NCBI GenBank assembly: GCA_039933785.1
Contig: JBDTNL010000055.1
Location: 1-25,477, forward strand
Direction: 5' to 3'
DNA from: JBDTNL01 sp039933785
GTDB taxonomy: Bacteria > Acidobacteriota > Thermoanaerobaculia > Multivoradales > JAGPDF01
Length of the DNA stretch: 25,477 nucleotides
This document shows, one piece after another, positions 22,643 through 25,477 of this stretch. The notes beneath the pieces were generated by a model. It did no database searches and had not been told where the DNA came from. It was given only the letters and a program-made list of their open reading frames with translations. The translations under genes and the position numbers were made by a program. Each line of letters begins with the position of its first letter. Position 1 is the stretch's first letter.

Positions 22643-24780
22643 GGCGTGGGTTCCACGGTCCGTCCGCACGCGACGCTCTGATACAGGTCTTCGATTTGAT
22701 CGGCGTGCTCGTCCATCGTGAGGATGCGGGGAATCGCCGCACGCCAACCCTGGACCCGGCCCGGGTCGAACGTCAGGGTTTCGATCCAACTGCGCAGCTC
22801 GTCGGGTGTTTCGGGGTCGAACGTCGCGCCGCATTCGCGGTCGGCGGGAAACATTTCGGGCAAGGCGCCGCGCCGGCTGGCGAGCACCGGCACGCCGCGC
22901 AACATGGCCTCTCGGGCTACTAGCCCGAACGATTCGAGGCCCAGCGAGGGGATGACCAGCACGTCGAGCCCGCCGAAGACTTCGTCGATCGCGTCGGGAG
23001 CGAAGGGACCTCGCGCCTCGACGGCGGGACCGCCGGCGGCCAGAGCCTGACGCGCGTATTCCGGCGCCGCCTCGCTGCTGCCCCACACCTCCAGGCGAGC
23101 GCGGCCGGGGTCGATTCCCGCGAAGGCTGCGGTGGCGACGTGGAGCCCCTTGTGCGGCATGGCGGCGCCGATGAACCCGAAGCGCAGAGGCAGACCGACG
23201 GGGCGTCTGCGGGGTACGAACCCGGCGGGTTCGACGCCGTACGGAAGAACCTCCACGCGATCGCTGGCGCGCAGCCAGCCGAGACTCCGGTAGCTCTCGA
23301 CGATCGCCGACGAGCCCGCGATCAATAGGCTTGCCGAGCGAAGCGCCTCGCGCAGCAGTCGATTGCGCCGGGCGTAGAGCAGTGGATTCGAGACGCTGGC
23401 GCCGGGCAAGCCGGTGAGCGGCAGGCAACGGCTGCACTTGCGAAGCCCGGGGCCGGAGCAGAGCTTGCCCGAGCGATCGAACAGATTGGCCCGAGCGCAG
23501 AGCGCCCACCAGTCCTGCAGTTGGTACACGACGGGAATGCCGTGTTTCACCGCCAGCCGTGGCAGCGTCGCGCAAAGCCCGGCGAGATGATGGACGTGCA
23601 CCAAGTCGGGCCGCGCCTGCTCGATCATCCGCTCGAGCTCGCGCTCGAAGCGGCGCTCGCGCAGTGCATTGCGCGACATCGGGTTGCGCTGGGTGAAGTT
23701 GTTGACCAACAGGCGAACCCGCGCGCCGTGAAAGTCGTACTCCAGCGGCTCGCCCAGATTGCGCCGCGAATCGGCGCGCCGCGCCAGCACGCTGACTTCG
23801 CGGTGCCGGGCCTGGCGGAGGACGAGGCCAGCGGCGTAGCTTTCGGTGCCGGCTCGGCTCCACGGCGGCCAGCCGTGCACCACGTGCAGAACGCTGCGCG
23901 GGGAGAGCGAAGTTCTCGACGATTGAACGGCTGGCGTGCGCCGAGCCTCGGCCATCGCCGTGAGAACGCGCTGGCGAGCCGGACGCAGCGGATCGCGGCG
24001 CACGAACTCGGCGATCTCGGAAAGGTAGCCGGGATAGCGGCGCGCGATCTCCCGATGACCCGCGCGCACTCCGCGCTCGCGACTCGAGGAGCCAAAGCTG
24101 CTCTGGCCCTCGTGAAAGATGAACGTCGCATCGTCGAGCAGATGCACGAAGCCGGCGCGGCGGGCGCGCAGGCACCAGTCCACCTCTTCGCCGTAGCCCA
24201 AGCCGAAGCCGTTCTCGTCGAGCCCCCCGACCGCGGCCAGCGCCTCGGCGCGGACATACATGCAGACGCCGACACCGGTTGGCAATCGCGGGTATTCACG
24301 CGCCGACGCGCGCTCGACCAATTCGGCGAAGGCGTCGAGCGCATATCCCGCGGGCAGCGCGTTCGGGTCCAGCCAGCGCGGCAACGAGCAGATGGTGGCG
24401 CTGTTGGAGAAGGGCGTGACCGAGGCGACTTGCGGCGATGACCGGGCGGCGGCGGCGAGTTTCTCGACCCAACCCTCGGTCACTTGGGTATCGCTGTTGA
24501 GCAGGATGACGTCGCCTGGCGCGCCGACGAGACCGTGGTTCGTGGCGCCGATGAACCCCCGCCGGCTCGTCAGGGTGAGGACGCGAATGCCAGGAAGGCC
24601 CGACAGACGATCGAGGGCCGCGGCAGCGGATGGCGGCTGCGGGCCGTCGGCGACCAGGACCAGGCGGTGCCGCGAGAAGTCCGTATGGACCCGGAGGCTC
24701 GCGAGACAGCGTTCGAGCTCCTCTCCGGCACCGAAGACGGGGACCACGAGAGTCACTCCTACGGGTTGCTGATCGGGCAT
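22639..24780 (-). CDS. Bifunctional glycosyltransferase, GT2 domain fused to GT4 domain
   Basis: 713 aa, first gene of the long operon. Residues 8-260 are GT2 (rhamnosyltransferase-like): LVVPVFGAG at 11-19, RGFIGATNHG at 74-83, NSD at 95-97 and the acidic set YGEEVDW near 196-202. Residues 295-700 are GT4: HVVHGWPPWSRAGTE at 299-313, a four-cysteine cluster (C428, C441, C449, C452), FGFIGAAMPHKG at 534-545 and the E-x7-E motif E616-E624. The ATG at 24780 has no Shine-Dalgarno sequence. A -10 element ends nine bases before it, so translation probably starts on a leaderless mRNA. Longer frames reading through the groES promoter region are not credible. The stop overlaps the next gene (GTGA). 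Confidence 0.86.
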   Translation of the reverse strand: MPDQQPVGVTLVVPVFGAGEELERCLASLRVHTDFSRHRLVLVADGPQPPSAAAALDRLSGLPGIRVLTLTSRRGFIGATNHGLVGAPGDVILLNSDTQVTEGWVEKLAAAARSSPQVASVTPFSNSATICSLPRWLDPNALPAGYALDAFAELVERASAREYPRLPTGVGVCMYVRAEALAAVGGLDENGFGLGYGEEVDWCLRARRAGFVHLLDDATFIFHEGQSSFGSSSRERGVRAGHREIARRYPGYLSEIAEFVRRDPLRPARQRVLTAMAEARRTPAVQSSRTSLSPRSVLHVVHGWPPWSRAGTESYAAGLVLRQARHREVSVLARRADSRRNLGEPLEYDFHGARVRLLVNNFTQRNPMSRNALRERRFERELERMIEQARPDLVHVHHLAGLCATLPRLAVKHGIPVVYQLQDWWALCARANLFDRSGKLCSGPGLRKCSRCLPLTGLPGASVSNPLLYARRNRLLREALRSASLLIAGSSAIVESYRSLGWLRASDRVEVLPYGVEPAGFVPRRRPVGLPLRFGFIGAAMPHKGLHVATAAFAGIDPGRARLEVWGSSEAAPEYARQALAAGGPAVEARGPFAPDAIDEVFGGLDVLVIPSLGLESFGLVAREAMLRGVPVLASRRGALPEMFPADRECGATFDPETPDELRSWIETLTFDPGRVQGWRAAIPRILTMDEHADQIEDLYQSVACGRTVEPTP

Positions 24781-24789
24781 GCGCGGCTG

Positions 24790-24817
24790 ATTGTATGGGC
24801 TCCCATCTGCTTGACAG
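24790..24817 (-). promoter_or_regulatory. Promoter of the twelve-gene glycan operon, near-leaderless
   Basis: On the minus strand CTGTCA (complement of 24812-24817, four of six matches to TTGACA) is followed by a 16-base spacer and TACAAT (complement of 24790-24795, five of six matches to TATAAT). Only nine bases separate the -10 from the ATG at 24780, so the transcript would begin about three bases before it. The -35 element occupies the same bases as the -35 of the divergent groES promoter. Confidence 0.45.
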
Positions 24818-24839
24818 CACGGAGCAGCGGACATAGACT
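24811..24839 (+). promoter_or_regulatory. Sigma70-type promoter of groES-groEL
   Basis: A perfect TTGACA at 24811-24816, a 17-base spacer, and TAGACT at 24834-24839 (four of six matches to TATAAT). Transcription would start at about 24846, inside the left arm of the CIRCE operator, which is the usual place for HrcA control. The leader to the GTG of groES is about 80 bases. Confidence 0.75.
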
Positions 24840-24840
24840 G

Positions 24841-24867
24841 CTGGCACTCTAGGTCGGTGAGTGCTAA
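24841..24867 (+). promoter_or_regulatory. CIRCE operator (HrcA binding site)
   Basis: The inverted repeat CTGGCACTC, nine bases, GAGTGCTAA. The right arm matches the CIRCE consensus (TTAGCACTC-N9-GAGTGCTAA) exactly. The left arm differs at its first and third bases. It overlaps the predicted start of groES transcription. By known family behaviour HrcA would bind here and repress groESL until heat or misfolding stress draws HrcA away. No hrcA gene is in the window. Confidence 0.9.
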
Positions 24868-24909
24868 CAGGCGCTCCGACTGGCCGAGGAGCAAGCAATC
24901 CAACCCGTG

Positions 24910-24919
24910 AAGGAGGAGG
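24910..24919 (+). promoter_or_regulatory. Ribosome binding site that fixes the groES start
   Basis: The purine run AAGGAGGAGG ends five bases before GTG at 24925. It would lie inside the coding region if the in-frame GTG at 24907 were used, so the downstream GTG is the start. Confidence 0.8.
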
Positions 24920-24924
24920 CACTC

Positions 24925-25224
24925 GTGAACATTCGCCCATTGCACGACCGAGTGGTGGTCAAGCGTTTGGAAGCCCAGGAGCAAATCCGGGGCGGCATCA
25001 TCATCCCCGACTCCGCCAAGGAGAAGCCGCAGGAAGCCGAAGTGGTCGCCGTCGGACCCGGCAAGGTGAACGACGACGGCAAGCGCGCCGCCATGGACGT
25101 GAAGGCCGGCGACGTGGTGCTGATCGGCAAGTACTCCGGCAGCGAGATCAAGGTCGACGACGAGGAGTACACCATCCTGCGCGAAGACGAGATCCTCGCC
25201 GTCGTCGAGAAAAAGAAGAAGTAG
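24925..25224 (+). CDS. groES: Co-chaperonin GroES (HSP10)
   Basis: 99 aa, the normal length for a bacterial GroES. It caps the GroEL cylinder as a seven-membered ring in the cytoplasm. The canonical start MNIRPLHDRVVVKR is read from GTG at 24925. The mobile loop that contacts GroEL is around 16-34 with RGGIIIPD at 22-29. VVAVGPGK, the roof-loop region and the end DEEYTILREDEILAVVE are all standard. The C-terminus is a lysine run (EKKKK). The gene is preceded by a promoter and CIRCE and followed after 71 bases by groEL, the classic heat-shock operon order. An in-frame GTG at 24907 would add six residues (VKEEAL), but these are encoded by the ribosome site. Confidence 0.97.
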   Translation: MNIRPLHDRVVVKRLEAQEQIRGGIIIPDSAKEKPQEAEVVAVGPGKVNDDGKRAAMDVKAGDVVLIGKYSGSEIKVDDEEYTILREDEILAVVEKKKK

Positions 25225-25225
25225 C

Positions 25226-25244
25226 GCGGTCCTGCGGGACCCGC
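25226..25244 (+). other. Hairpin between groES and groEL
   Basis: GCGGTCC, loop TGCG, GGACCCGC can fold as a stem of seven pairs with one bulged base, starting two bases after the groES stop. No T-run follows, so it is not a classic terminator. It may shape mRNA processing or stability between the two cistrons. Confidence 0.45.
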
Positions 25245-25295
25245 AGTCAAGACACCTTCTTACTAGATCCCTTACTGGACTCAGGAGATAAGCAA

Positions 25296-25477
<182 letters not shown>

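Noticed and set aside
22643..24175. Upstream extension of the GT4 gene to 949 aa
   Set aside because: It overlaps the whole GT4 half of the 713-aa gene in another frame and is arginine-rich low-complexity. The GTGA start at 22642 explains the gene.
25226..25244. Intrinsic terminator after groES
   Set aside because: A hairpin is present, but no T-run follows it and groEL begins 52 bases further on in the same operon.

Overview
This is a GC-rich bacterial window made up almost entirely of a surface-glycan assembly region, ending in a groES-groEL chaperonin operon. The organism is probably a member of Acidobacteriota or a neighbouring GC-rich phylum. That placement rests on impression only: the GroES/GroEL sequence style, the CIRCE element, and very large multidomain glycosyltransferases with coiled-coil tails. 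I see no rRNA, tRNA, insertion sequence, CRISPR array or phage gene.

Layout. (1) Bases 1-62 hold the first 20 codons of a secreted protein on the minus strand, with a near-consensus promoter and a Shine-Dalgarno sequence. (2) Bases 129-7112 are a four-gene minus-strand operon: a sulfotransferase/GT2 fusion, a GT8-like/GT4 fusion of 1011 aa, a 96-aa coiled-coil protein, and a GT2/GT4 fusion. (3) Bases 7221-9406 are two plus-strand genes: a GT2/methyltransferase fusion and a stand-alone GT2. (4) Bases 9408-24780 are a tight twelve-gene minus-strand operon. Read in its own direction it encodes a GT2/GT4 fusion, GT4, a polytopic membrane protein, a UDP-sugar dehydrogenase, an NAD-dependent epimerase, a methyltransferase, a polyprenyl-phosphate-type GT2, two further polytopic membrane proteins, another such GT2, a second epimerase/dehydratase and a second methyltransferase. 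(5) Bases 24811 to the end carry groES and the start of groEL under a sigma70-type promoter with a CIRCE operator.

How the genes fit together (inference). The dehydrogenase and SDR enzymes would make or modify nucleotide sugars. The soluble GT2, GT4 and GT8-like domains would build chains on the cytoplasmic side. The small DPM1-like GT2 proteins would load sugars onto polyprenyl phosphate, and the membrane proteins have the look of GT-C enzymes (early acidic pair, about ten helices, C-terminal soluble domain) that would use those lipid-linked donors outside the membrane. Methyltransferases and the sulfotransferase domain would decorate the product. No flippase, polymerase or ABC exporter lies in the window, so the final product (O-antigen, exopolysaccharide or protein glycan) cannot be told.

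The most striking structural feature is how the genes are joined. Nine junctions are 4-base NTGA stop/start overlaps, and all four versions (ATGA, GTGA, TTGA, CTGA) occur. One of them implies a CTG start codon. The twelve-gene operon also appears to begin with an almost leaderless mRNA whose promoter shares its -35 bases with the divergent groES promoter.
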